Shown here piece by piece: positions 1-6,275 of a stretch of DNA of 15,164 bases. The notes under the pieces were generated by a model that had not been told where the DNA came from, made no database searches, and saw only the letters and a list, made by a program, of their open reading frames with translations. This DNA is from JAZRGE01 sp045644025. Its GTDB lineage: Bacteria; Bacillota; Clostridia; Oscillospirales; Acutalibacteraceae. The stretch lies in the NCBI GenBank assembly GCA_045644025.1, contig JAZRGE010000048.1, positions 1 through 15,164 on the forward strand. Reading direction: 5' to 3'. The position numbers were made by a program, and so were the translations under genes. The stretch's first letter is position 1; the number at the start of each line of letters is the position of its first letter.

Positions 1-394
1 GATATTGCACCTTGTTGCGGAAGCCTTGCTGCTTCACGCCGCCCACTATAGGCTGCAGGGGTGGATTTTCCAGCCCGCCGATGCGGCGAAGCACCTGAGC
101 CACGGCGTTTTGCTTGATTTCCAATTCGGCGGCATAATTGATGTGGCGGAAAGCACAGCCACCGCATCTGCCTGCCACGGCGCAATCGGGATCAATGCGG
201 CAATCGGCAGGAGAGATTATGCTTTCCACAATGCCGAAAGCAAAATTTTTCTGCAACTTCACTATTCTTGCATCTATCTCTTCGCCCACGGCGGTGTGCG
301 GCACGAAGATAGCGGTGCCATCAAAATAGCCCACTCCGCTGCCCTCCAGGGTGACTGATTCAATTTTTAGGCGAATAATGTCGTTTTTCTTCAT
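1..394 (-). CDS. rlmD: 23S rRNA (uracil-C5)-methyltransferase, RlmD/RumA family (5' part only)
   Basis: The first 131 codons are visible; the gene continues past the left edge. Members of this family methylate C5 of uracil in 23S rRNA using SAM. Residues about 1-60 read as a TRAM RNA-binding domain (KKNDIIRLKIESVTLEGSGVGY). They are followed by an iron-sulphur-type cysteine cluster at Cys65, Cys71, Cys77 and Cys80 (CRIDPDC, GRCGGCAFRHINY), the family signature. The catalytic methyltransferase domain lies outside the window. The ATG at 394 gives the expected TRAM start, but there is no recognisable Shine-Dalgarno sequence: the bases just upstream are the T-tract of the serS terminator. Transcription therefore probably depends on read-through from serS. 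Whether the target is U1939, U747 or both, as in Gram-positive RlmCD enzymes, cannot be told from this part. Confidence 0.9.
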   Translation of the reverse strand, partial: MKKNDIIRLKIESVTLEGSGVGYFDGTAIFVPHTAVGEEIDARIVKLQKNFAFGIVESIISPADCRIDPDCAVAGRCGGCAFRHINYAAELEIKQNAVAQVLRRIGGLENPPLQPIVGGVKQQGFRNKVQY

Positions 395-401
395 AATACC
401 A

Positions 402-437
402 TAAAAATGGGCAGGCTTCGCCAAGCTAAGCCTGCCC
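402..437 (-). terminator. Rho-independent terminator after serS
   Basis: Read on the minus strand, GGGCAGGCTT (437-428) pairs perfectly with AAGCCTGCCC (418-409) around a nine-base loop and is followed by ATTTTTAT. It lies 7 bp past the serS stop codon. Its T-tract ends only about 7 bases before the ATG of the methyltransferase gene, so it may work as a partial terminator controlling read-through. Confidence 0.85.
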
Positions 438-444
438 GTTAAGA

Positions 445-1722
445 TTACTTAATTTCAATTTTTTCGCAGCCCATGTATTTCACAAGAGCGGCAGGGATGG
501 TGATGCTGCCATCGGCGTTCTGATAGTTTTCCAGAATAGCAGCAACGGTGCGGCCGATAGCCACGCCGGAGCCGTTGAGAGTGTGAACAAGCTGAGCCTT
601 GTCCTTCACGTCGGCCTTAAAGCGGATAGAAGCGCGGCGTGCTTGATAGTCTTCGAAGTTGGAGCAGCTGGAGATCTCCAGATATCTGCCATAGGAAGGC
701 ATCCAAACCTCGATATCGTAGGTCTTGGCCGAAGAGAAGCCCAGATCACCGCTGGAAAGGCAAACAACCCTGTGGGGCAGGCCAAGCTGCTGAAGCACAT
801 ACTCGGCGTCGTTGGTAAGTTTTTCCAGTTCCTCATAGGAATTGGCGGGATCGGCAAACTTTACAAGCTCAACCTTATTGAACTGATGCTGGCGGATAAG
901 ACCTCTTGTGTCGCGGCCTGCCGAACCTGCTTCGGCGCGGAAGCAAGCGGAATAAGCGCAATACTTGATGGGAAGATTCTTGCCTTCCAGGATCTCGTTG
1001 CGATGCATGTTGGTCACAGGAACCTCGGCGGTGGGGATAAGGAAGTAATCTTCGTTGGAAAGATGGAAAGCATCCTCTTCAAATTTGGGGAGCTGGCCGG
1101 TGCCTGTCATCGAAGCGCGATTAACCATAAAGGGAGGGAAAACCTCGGTGTAGCCGCGCTGAGTGTGGGTGTCCAGATAGAAGTTGATCACAGCGCGCTC
1201 CAGCCTTGCACCCAGATCTTTGTAGAAGTGGAAACGAGCGCCTGTCACCTTAGCGGCAGTCTCGGGATCGAGAATACCAAGATCGGCACCGAGATCCCAA
1301 TGGGCCTTGGGCTCGAAATCAAAGGCGGTGGGCTCGCCCCAGCGGCGGATCTCCACGTTGTCGGAATCATCGTGGCCCACGGGAACGCTCTCGTGGGGGA
1401 TGTTGGGGATGCGAAGCAGAAGATCCTGCTGCTTTGCCTCCAGCTCGGAAAGCTCGGCGCCCAGATCTTTTATGGAATCCGAAAGGCTCTTCATGCGCTG
1501 CATAAGCTCATCGGTGCTCTGACCGGCCTTTTTAAGGGCGGGAATCTGCTTGGAAGCAGCGTTCTGCTCGGCCTTCATGGCCTCGGTCTTGCCGGTGAGA
1601 TCGCGCCTTTTGGCATCGATATCCAGAAGCTCATCGATCACAGCGTCCAGATCCGCATTGCGGGATCTCATAGCGGCCTTTACTCTTTCGGGATCGTTCT
1701 TAATTACTTTAATGTCCAGCAT
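445..1722 (-). CDS. serS: Seryl-tRNA synthetase
   Basis: Charges tRNA-Ser with serine in the cytoplasm (class II aminoacyl-tRNA synthetase). The 425-residue length is normal for bacterial SerRS. Residues about 29-105 form the charged N-terminal coiled-coil arm that contacts the tRNA long variable arm. The class II core follows: the TAE motif for serine at 231-233, motif 2 around 261-281 (FRAEAGSAGRDTRGLIRQHQF), SSCSNF at 351-356, and motif 3 around 385-399 (GSGVAIGRTVAAILENY). The ATG at 1722 is served by AAGAGG about 9 bases upstream. The gene lies 30 bp behind parB, so it is probably read from the parA promoter. There is no room for the T-box leader that often precedes serS in Bacillota. 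A terminator follows. Confidence 0.98.
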   Translation of the reverse strand: MLDIKVIKNDPERVKAAMRSRNADLDAVIDELLDIDAKRRDLTGKTEAMKAEQNAASKQIPALKKAGQSTDELMQRMKSLSDSIKDLGAELSELEAKQQDLLLRIPNIPHESVPVGHDDSDNVEIRRWGEPTAFDFEPKAHWDLGADLGILDPETAAKVTGARFHFYKDLGARLERAVINFYLDTHTQRGYTEVFPPFMVNRASMTGTGQLPKFEEDAFHLSNEDYFLIPTAEVPVTNMHRNEILEGKNLPIKYCAYSACFRAEAGSAGRDTRGLIRQHQFNKVELVKFADPANSYEELEKLTNDAEYVLQQLGLPHRVVCLSSGDLGFSSAKTYDIEVWMPSYGRYLEISSCSNFEDYQARRASIRFKADVKDKAQLVHTLNGSGVAIGRTVAAILENYQNADGSITIPAALVKYMGCEKIEIK

Positions 1723-1752
1723 TTTTCAAAACCTCTTTTGCTAAATTGAAAT

Positions 1753-2589
1753 TTATTCTGCAAGCCTGCGGGCAAAATCCGCCAGCTCTTCTTCACTGTA
1801 GTATTCAAGGGTGATGGTGCCTTTGCCGCCCTTTGCGGGGCTTATCTTCACCTTCCTGCCCAAAGCTTCGGTGAGCGAAAGCTCAACCTCGGTGCAGTAG
1901 CCGCTTTTGGCTGCTCTGGGGCGGCTCTGGGGTTTCTTGCGGCCTGCCATAGCCTCTATTTCGCGCACGGTGGCGCCTTCCATAGCGGCCTTGGTGGCGG
2001 CGGCAAGCACTTCTTCGTCGGTGATGGCAAGCAGAGCGCGGGCGTGGCCTGCGGTGATTTGGCCGCTAAGCAGCAATGATCTGATATCCTCGGGCAGACC
2101 GAGCAGGCGCAGGGCGTTGGCCACGGCAGGGCGGCTCTTGCCCACAAGCTCGGCAACGCGCTCCTGGGTGAGGGTGTAATCATCCATCAGCTTTTTATAG
2201 CCCTCGGCTTCTTCGATGGGGTTCAGATCTTCGCGCTGCAGATTTTCTATGAGCGCAAGCTGTGCTGTTTCTTCATCGGAGCATTCCTTGATTATTACGG
2301 GGACTTTCACAAGCCCTGCAAGACGGCTTGCGCGCCATCTGCGCTCACCTGCAATGATGCTATATACTCCACCTTTGGCAGGGCGCACCAAAATGGGCTG
2401 AATGAGCCCGTGCTGGCGAATGGATTCTGCCAGTTCCTCCAAAGCCTCCTGATCAAACACCTTTCGGGGCTGATCTCTGTTGGGCTCTATTTCGGAAAGG
2501 CGCAGCTCGGTGATGCCGCCGGAAATATCCAGGGAGTTTTCTTCAAAAAGTGAGCCGAGTCCTCGGCCGATAGCTCGTCCTTTTGCCAT
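1753..2589 (-). CDS. parB: Chromosome-partitioning protein ParB (Spo0J)
   Basis: CTP-dependent DNA clamp that loads at parS, spreads, and recruits SMC; it works with ParA in origin segregation. With the start at 2589 it has 278 residues. MAKGRAIGRGLGSLF at the N terminus is the typical ParA-activating peptide. The ParB/Srx-like CTP-binding domain follows, with GERRWRA at 81-87 and ENLQRE at 115-120, then a helix-turn-helix around 139-162 (LTQERVAELVGKSRPAVANALRLLGL) for parS recognition. The C-terminal 50 or so residues should form the dimerisation domain. A longer reading from an ATG at 2598 adds only MNK, but AGGAG touches that ATG directly, whereas it is 9 bases from the ATG at 2589, which also gives the canonical N terminus. 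The gene starts 5 bp after parA and is followed 30 bp later by serS. Confidence 0.96.
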   Translation of the reverse strand: MAKGRAIGRGLGSLFEENSLDISGGITELRLSEIEPNRDQPRKVFDQEALEELAESIRQHGLIQPILVRPAKGGVYSIIAGERRWRASRLAGLVKVPVIIKECSDEETAQLALIENLQREDLNPIEEAEGYKKLMDDYTLTQERVAELVGKSRPAVANALRLLGLPEDIRSLLLSGQITAGHARALLAITDEEVLAAATKAAMEGATVREIEAMAGRKKPQSRPRAAKSGYCTEVELSLTEALGRKVKISPAKGGKGTITLEYYSEEELADFARRLAE

Positions 2590-2594
2590 TTTGT

Positions 2595-3362
2595 TCATCT
2601 CCTGTTGTTCTTAAGAAATTCTTTGGCCAGCTTTTCATAAGCATCGCAGCCTTTGGAACGCTTATCGTAATAAAGAATGGGGGCGCCGAAGCTGGGAGCC
2701 TCCGAAAGGCGAACGGCGCGTGGAATCACGGTGGAATAAACCTTTTTATCCAGGAAGCGCTTCACTTCGGCCACAACCTGCTGAGTGAGATTCAATCTGC
2801 CGTCGTACATAGTGAGAAGCACACCTTCCAGCTCCAGAGAGGGGTTATAAAGTCTCTTCACCTGTCGCACGCTTTGCATTAGCTGGGAAAGGCCTTCCAA
2901 GGCGTAGTATTCACACTGAATAGGAATAAGCACCGAATCGGCGGCGGTGAGAGAATTGATGGTGATAAGCCCGAGAGAAGGCGGGCAATCGATAAAGATG
3001 AAATCGTAGTCTTCCCTTACCAAAGCAAGAGAAAGCTTCAGCTGCTCTTCCCTATCGTTCACGTTGATAAGCTCCACCTCTGCGCCTGCCAGGCTCATTG
3101 TGGCGGGCATCACCCAAACGTTCTTATAGTTGGTCTTAAGGATGGTCTCTGCGGCAGAAGCTCTGCCGATGAGTATATCATAGGTGGTGTTGGAAATATC
3201 TTTTTTGCCAATGCCGTAGCCGCTGGTGGTGTTGCCCTGAGGATCGGCATCTATAAGAAGCACTTTTTTGCCCCTGGCACCCACGGCTGCCGCAAGGTTC
3301 ACGGCTGTGGTTGTTTTACCTACGCCACCTTTTTGGTTGGCAATAGCCACGATTTTTCCCAT
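2595..3362 (-). CDS. parA: Chromosome-partitioning ATPase ParA (Soj)
   Basis: Deviant Walker ATPase that forms ATP-dependent dimers on the nucleoid and is stimulated by ParB; in sporulating Bacillota, Soj also acts on DnaA. The 255-residue length is typical of the chromosomal type with no N-terminal DNA-binding extension. Visible motifs are the deviant Walker A KGGVGKTT at 11-18 with its signature lysine, LIDADPQGN at 36-44 with the catalytic Asp40, Walker B FIDCPPS around 123-129, and the conserved C-terminal block PRAVRLSEAPSFGAPILYYD around 214-233. The ATG at 3362 has a GGAGG-type SD at good spacing. The gene is first in the parA-parB-serS operon, has its own TTTACA/TATAAT promoter, and has a parS site just upstream of that promoter. 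Confidence 0.98.
   Translation of the reverse strand: MGKIVAIANQKGGVGKTTTAVNLAAAVGARGKKVLLIDADPQGNTTSGYGIGKKDISNTTYDILIGRASAAETILKTNYKNVWVMPATMSLAGAEVELINVNDREEQLKLSLALVREDYDFIFIDCPPSLGLITINSLTAADSVLIPIQCEYYALEGLSQLMQSVRQVKRLYNPSLELEGVLLTMYDGRLNLTQQVVAEVKRFLDKKVYSTVIPRAVRLSEAPSFGAPILYYDKRSKGCDAYEKLAKEFLKNNRR
2599..2603 (-). promoter_or_regulatory. Ribosome binding site that decides the ParB start
   Basis: AGGAG on the minus strand lies inside the last codons of parA. It abuts the upstream ATG (2598-2596) with no spacer but is 9 bases from the ATG at 2589. Only the second is a workable distance, so 2589 is taken as the parB start. Confidence 0.75.
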
Positions 3363-3390
3363 TTTTCCACCTCCACATATCTTTTTTAAT

Positions 3391-3419
3391 ATTATAGCAA
3401 TCTAAAAAGATAATGTAAA
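3391..3419 (-). promoter_or_regulatory. Sigma-A-type promoter of parA-parB-serS
   Basis: Read on the minus strand, TTTACA (3419-3414), a 17-base spacer and TATAAT (3396-3391), with TG one base before the -10 (TGC-TATAAT). The start of transcription should fall near 3384, giving a leader of about 20 bases to the parA ATG at 3362. The parS palindrome ends 14 bp upstream of the -35 box. Confidence 0.8.
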
Positions 3420-3432
3420 GAAGATTTTGCTA

Positions 3433-3448
3433 TGTTTCACGTGAAACA
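3433..3448. promoter_or_regulatory. parS site (ParB loading site) upstream of parA
   Basis: The sequence TGTTTCACGTGAAACA is a perfect 16-bp palindrome and matches the bacterial parS consensus (B. subtilis form TGTTCCACGTGGAACA) with the complementary C/T and G/A changes allowed in that consensus. It fills the gap between the spoIID stop codon (two bases away) and the parA promoter. ParB bound here could also influence the promoter of its own operon. Confidence 0.95.
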
Positions 3449-3450
3449 TT

Positions 3451-4410
3451 TCATTGTTGCACAAGTTTTGTGCCGGGATAGTACCAGCCCAGGATCTCGG
3501 TGTAGGTGCTGCCGCAAAGAGCCATGTAGTTGGCTCCTGTTTGGCTAAGGCCCACGCCGTGGCCGTAGCCGCGCACCGAAAAGGTAAAGCCGATCCCATC
3601 CGCCCACTTCACGTCAAAAGCCGTGCTTCTTAAGCCAAATATCTTTCGGGCATCAGCCCCCGAAATGGTGGATTGGCAGATGGTGATGGTGTCCACACAG
3701 CCGTATTTATCGTTTTCGGCCGATTTGATCCACTCAGCAGGCTCTCCCGAAAGGGTGATGCCATTATTTCGGCATATTTCGGCAAAATTTTCTTGGGATA
3801 TGGTTGTGTCTTTTTTGTAGGCAGGGCTAAGCAGATCACCTGCGCTTTCCACCGAGATAAGATAGGGATAATCTTTGCCCCACACGTGGGCGGCAGGCAG
3901 AGTGCGGCCGCAGGATAGGTGGTGATAGGCTGCCAGGATGGGGTGGCCTTGATAGTAAACAACCTGCCCTTGCACCGATTTTGTGATGCTGTCCAGCCGC
4001 GTGGCATATTCTTCGGCTCGCTCGCCCCATTTTTCCATGGCTTCGGCGCGGCTTATGTAGGCCTGATGCACGCTTGGGTCGTCCGAAAGGGCAAAATCTT
4101 CGCTGCCGGCCTGCTCGGCCTTGCAAAGAGCATAGGTGTAGGCCGCCACAGCCTGAGCCTTAAGGGCCTCGTCGTGATTAGACATAGACATTTCGGCTGC
4201 CACTACCCCGAAGATATATTCTCTGGCCGCCAATTCTTCTGTTTTGCCTGTAGCCGAGCGCAGAACTTTTATGGCGGGTGGCGGAGATTTGTCCGGTGCG
4301 GCGGTGGGCAGAGTAGGCTCTTCGGCCACCGCGGGCTCTAATGCCGCCAGCGGCACCACCAAAAAGCACAAAAACAATATTGCTGCCGCAAAAATTCGGT
4401 ATTTCTTCAT
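3451..4410 (-). CDS. SpoIID/LytB-type peptidoglycan lytic transglycosylase, exported
   Basis: SpoIID-family proteins cleave denuded glycan strands, during engulfment in spore formers. The protein has 319 residues. Residues 1-29 are a signal peptide or signal anchor (MKKYRIF then a hydrophobic run to about 23), and 30-50 a Pro-rich linker. The SpoIID domain starts at EYIFGVVAAEM (64-74), whose Glu73 matches the known catalytic glutamate; ALKAQAVAAYTYA follows at 82-94. The C-terminal signature GYGHGVGLSQTGANYMA is at 281-297, then WYYPGTKL. A longer reading starts at 4593, but AAGGAG seven bases before the ATG at 4410 and the signal peptide fix the start. The gene stands alone, divergent from a membrane protein gene. 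It could be SpoIID itself or a LytB-like paralogue. No clear terminator follows it before the parA promoter. Confidence 0.9.
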   Translation of the reverse strand: MKKYRIFAAAILFLCFLVVPLAALEPAVAEEPTLPTAAPDKSPPPAIKVLRSATGKTEELAAREYIFGVVAAEMSMSNHDEALKAQAVAAYTYALCKAEQAGSEDFALSDDPSVHQAYISRAEAMEKWGERAEEYATRLDSITKSVQGQVVYYQGHPILAAYHHLSCGRTLPAAHVWGKDYPYLISVESAGDLLSPAYKKDTTISQENFAEICRNNGITLSGEPAEWIKSAENDKYGCVDTITICQSTISGADARKIFGLRSTAFDVKWADGIGFTFSVRGYGHGVGLSQTGANYMALCGSTYTEILGWYYPGTKLVQQ

Positions 4411-4441
4411 TTTTCTTCTCCTTCCAAGCCTTTGCTTATCG

Positions 4442-4470
4442 TTGACATTTCCCTGCATTGGGTATAAAAT
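4442..4470 (+). promoter_or_regulatory. Strong sigma-A-type promoter of the membrane protein gene
   Basis: Consensus TTGACA (4442-4447), a 17-base spacer and TAAAAT (4465-4470). Transcription should start near 4477, only about 16 bases before the ATG at 4493. The site lies in the 82-bp divergent gap with the spoIID-like gene; I could not identify a convincing promoter for spoIID in the other direction. Confidence 0.75.
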
Positions 4471-4492
4471 AATCAAAGCATCAATAAATTTT

Positions 4493-5308
4493 ATGAGCCG
4501 AGAGAAGAAAACATACTCGGCCGAAAGGGAGATATATTTGAAACAGTTGCGAACGGCCGTGATGTACGGCACGGCGGCGGTGGTTGCCTGCACGGTGCGA
4601 ATCTGCCAGCTTTTGTTTATGACAGATCCGCAAACGGGCTTCTTCTTCCCGCGCTACCAGCTTTTGGGCACGGTGCTCACCGTCTTCTATATTGCTGTTT
4701 TCGCCGCCACGGTAGCAATTTCCTTTATAGAAATGAAGGGCACGGTGAAGCTGAACCGCCAATCGATGGCCACAAGTGTTGTGCTGGGTATTGCGGGCGT
4801 TTTCACGCTGAGCGAAATATCTTTTTCGGGCTCCCCCGCCATGGATGCACTTAAGCTTGTGCTGGTGCTTGGCACAGCGGCCTATTTTATCTGCCGCGCG
4901 TTGCCTGCAGGCAAGGTGGATGCCAATGTTTTGCGCTGGCTGGCCTTGTGCCCCTGCCTTTTCTGGCTTTTGCAGGTGATAGTGAATTTTGCCGCTTATA
5001 TGACGATTGCAAACATATCGGAAAAAACCTTCGATTTAGTGGCAATGTGTGTGCTTTGCCTTTTCTTTCTGGCCCACGGCAAGATAGCAAACGGAATTGG
5101 CACACCCAAAAGCGTGCGCCTGCTTCAGCCTCTGGGGCTCAGCGCATCTCTGCTTTGCCTTATATGTTCCCTGCCGCGTATGGCTGCAAACCTTTTCGGC
5201 ACGTCTCCTATTCACGATGCCCATTCGGGTAAGTTGCTGTTTATAATCTATGCCGTGGCCGTGCTTTTCCTTCTGCCCGTGAGAGTGAAGGCCAAAAGCG
5301 CCGAATAA
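4493..5308 (+). CDS. Polytopic membrane protein of unknown function
   Basis: I do not recognise the family. The 271-residue product has eight likely membrane helices at about 22-42, 57-79, 91-109, 118-136, 147-172, 180-196, 209-232 and 247-263, joined by short loops, with basic residues at both ends (MSREKKTYSAEREIYLKQLR and PVRVKAKSAE). No soluble domain or catalytic motif is visible. The open frame extends back to 4244, but that part overlaps spoIID on the other strand. The ATG at 4493 comes just after a strong promoter and gives a sensible charged N terminus. There is no clear SD before it. The gene is convergent with the ParB paralogue and is placed between chromosome segregation genes. 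A role in sporulation or the cell envelope would be only a guess from position. Confidence 0.8.
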   Translation: MSREKKTYSAEREIYLKQLRTAVMYGTAAVVACTVRICQLLFMTDPQTGFFFPRYQLLGTVLTVFYIAVFAATVAISFIEMKGTVKLNRQSMATSVVLGIAGVFTLSEISFSGSPAMDALKLVLVLGTAAYFICRALPAGKVDANVLRWLALCPCLFWLLQVIVNFAAYMTIANISEKTFDLVAMCVLCLFFLAHGKIANGIGTPKSVRLLQPLGLSASLLCLICSLPRMAANLFGTSPIHDAHSGKLLFIIYAVAVLFLLPVRVKAKSAE

Positions 5309-5319
5309 ACCGAATATCA

Positions 5320-5363
5320 TAATAAAACCAAAGGACACCTGCTTTTCAGCAAGTGTCCTTTGG
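5320..5363 (-). terminator. Terminator between convergent genes, mainly for the minus strand
   Basis: CCAAAGGACACCTGC (5328-5342) pairs with GCAAGTGTCCTTTGG (5349-5363) around a TTTTCA loop, with one C-A mismatch in 15 pairs. On the minus strand the stem is followed by TTTTATT, which fits a terminator for the ParB paralogue. On the plus strand it is followed by CATATATG and would terminate the membrane protein gene only weakly. Confidence 0.8.
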
Positions 5364-5393
5364 CATATATGGGGATAAAATGGGTGGGCAGAA

Positions 5394-6173
5394 TTAAAAA
5401 AGGGTGAGCTGACGCTCGGATGAATCGGATCGGCTTATGCGCACTATATATTCGGAATAGGTGGGGGTGGTGCGCTTGTTGCAGGTGGCCTGAATGCCTG
5501 CCGAGCACAGTGATTCTATCATTCGGTTGATGGAGTTATCGAAAAGGCGCAGGTCGCCAAATCCGTTTATCTTGCGGCGCGGCTCTTTTTCTTCGCTTTT
5601 TTCCGCAAAGAGCGCGCCAAAAGCGGCATCGCGCTTCTCCGGTTCCAGCGCGGCAATGCTTTTAAGCCTATCTTCGGATATGCCTGCCGCCAGAGCGCGG
5701 CTGCGCTGGGCATCATTGAATCTCAAAAGAGAAAGCTTGGCTGCCACGGCCGATTCCGTGAGCCCCAGCCAAGCGGCTGCGGCCGAGCGTGAGAGCCGAA
5801 AGGAATCCATAAAACGCCTTATGGCGGCGGCTTCTTCAAAAATATCGGGGGCGGCAGTGTGCACCGAATCGGAAATAGGCGCCACCGCCGATGTGGCGGC
5901 TGCTGCGGGAACAATTATGCAGGGCACCTTGGAAAGAGCGGCGCGGCGCGCGGCCAAAAGTCTGCGCTCACCCGTTATCAGCTCGAAACAACCGTCCTCT
6001 CTGCGGCACACAAGCAACGGTTGGAATATGCCGTTGCGCCTGATGCTTTCGCTCAGCCTGCAAAGCTCCGATTCTTCAACGCTTCGGCGAGGCTGATGGG
6101 GGTTGGGGAGGATGTCGTCGGCTTTAATATACCGCAGCTGTGGCTTGTGGCTGCGAATTTTGGGCAAAAACAT
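5394..6173 (-). CDS. ParB-family paralogue at the Noc position, divergent
   Basis: A second ParB-family protein, 259 residues. Residues 13-90 follow the ParB N-terminal domain (PNPHQPRRSVEE, ESIRRNGIFQPLLVCRR) and keep GERR at 68-71 (ITGERRLLAARRAAL). A helix-turn-helix-like segment lies at about 125-151 (FRLSRSAAAAWLGLTESAVAAKLSLLRF). It sits next to rsmG, where B. subtilis has noc (nucleoid occlusion). However, the ENLQRE motif of canonical ParB/Noc aligns without gaps to DSVHTA here, so CTP handling may differ, and residues 89-95 are Ala-rich low complexity. The ATG at 6173 has AGGAGG nine bases upstream and its own extended -10 promoter. The family is clear; calling it Noc rests on position only, and its DNA target is unknown. 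Confidence 0.85.
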   Translation of the reverse strand: MFLPKIRSHKPQLRYIKADDILPNPHQPRRSVEESELCRLSESIRRNGIFQPLLVCRREDGCFELITGERRLLAARRAALSKVPCIIVPAAAATSAVAPISDSVHTAAPDIFEEAAAIRRFMDSFRLSRSAAAAWLGLTESAVAAKLSLLRFNDAQRSRALAAGISEDRLKSIAALEPEKRDAAFGALFAEKSEEKEPRRKINGFGDLRLFDNSINRMIESLCSAGIQATCNKRTTPTYSEYIVRISRSDSSERQLTLF

Positions 6174-6202
6174 AAGCGGCTCCCTCCTGTGATTACGATT
6201 GC

Positions 6203-6231
6203 ATTATAGCAGGACAAGCCGTGCTATCCAA
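6203..6231 (-). promoter_or_regulatory. Extended -10 promoter of the ParB paralogue
   Basis: On the minus strand TTGGAT (6231-6226), a 17-base spacer ending in TGC, and a perfect TATAAT (6208-6203). The TG before the -10 compensates for the weak -35. It lies just after the rsmG terminator, so this gene is transcribed separately from mnmG-rsmG. Confidence 0.75.
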
Positions 6232-6245
6232 GCGTTTTGCATCGC

Positions 6246-6267
6246 AAAAACAGAGCGGAACCGCTCT
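6246..6267 (-). terminator. Rho-independent terminator of mnmG-rsmG
   Basis: On the minus strand AGAGCGG (6267-6261) pairs with CCGCTCT (6258-6252) around a very tight loop and is followed by GTTTTTG. It begins 8 bp after the rsmG stop codon. Confidence 0.8.
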
Positions 6268-6275
6268 AATTCTTC

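Noticed and set aside
583..1749. A 388-codon plus-strand frame opposite serS
   Set aside because: Codon-register shadow of a clear seryl-tRNA synthetase gene; no ribosome binding site or family motif.
3883..3888. CACGTG core within the spoIID gene as a third parS
   Set aside because: Flanks read CCCACACGTGGG and lack the TGTTTC/GAAACA arms of parS.
4244..4492. N-terminal extension of the membrane protein frame back to 4244
   Set aside because: It overlaps the signal-peptide coding end of spoIID on the opposite strand and lies upstream of the promoter at 4442-4470.
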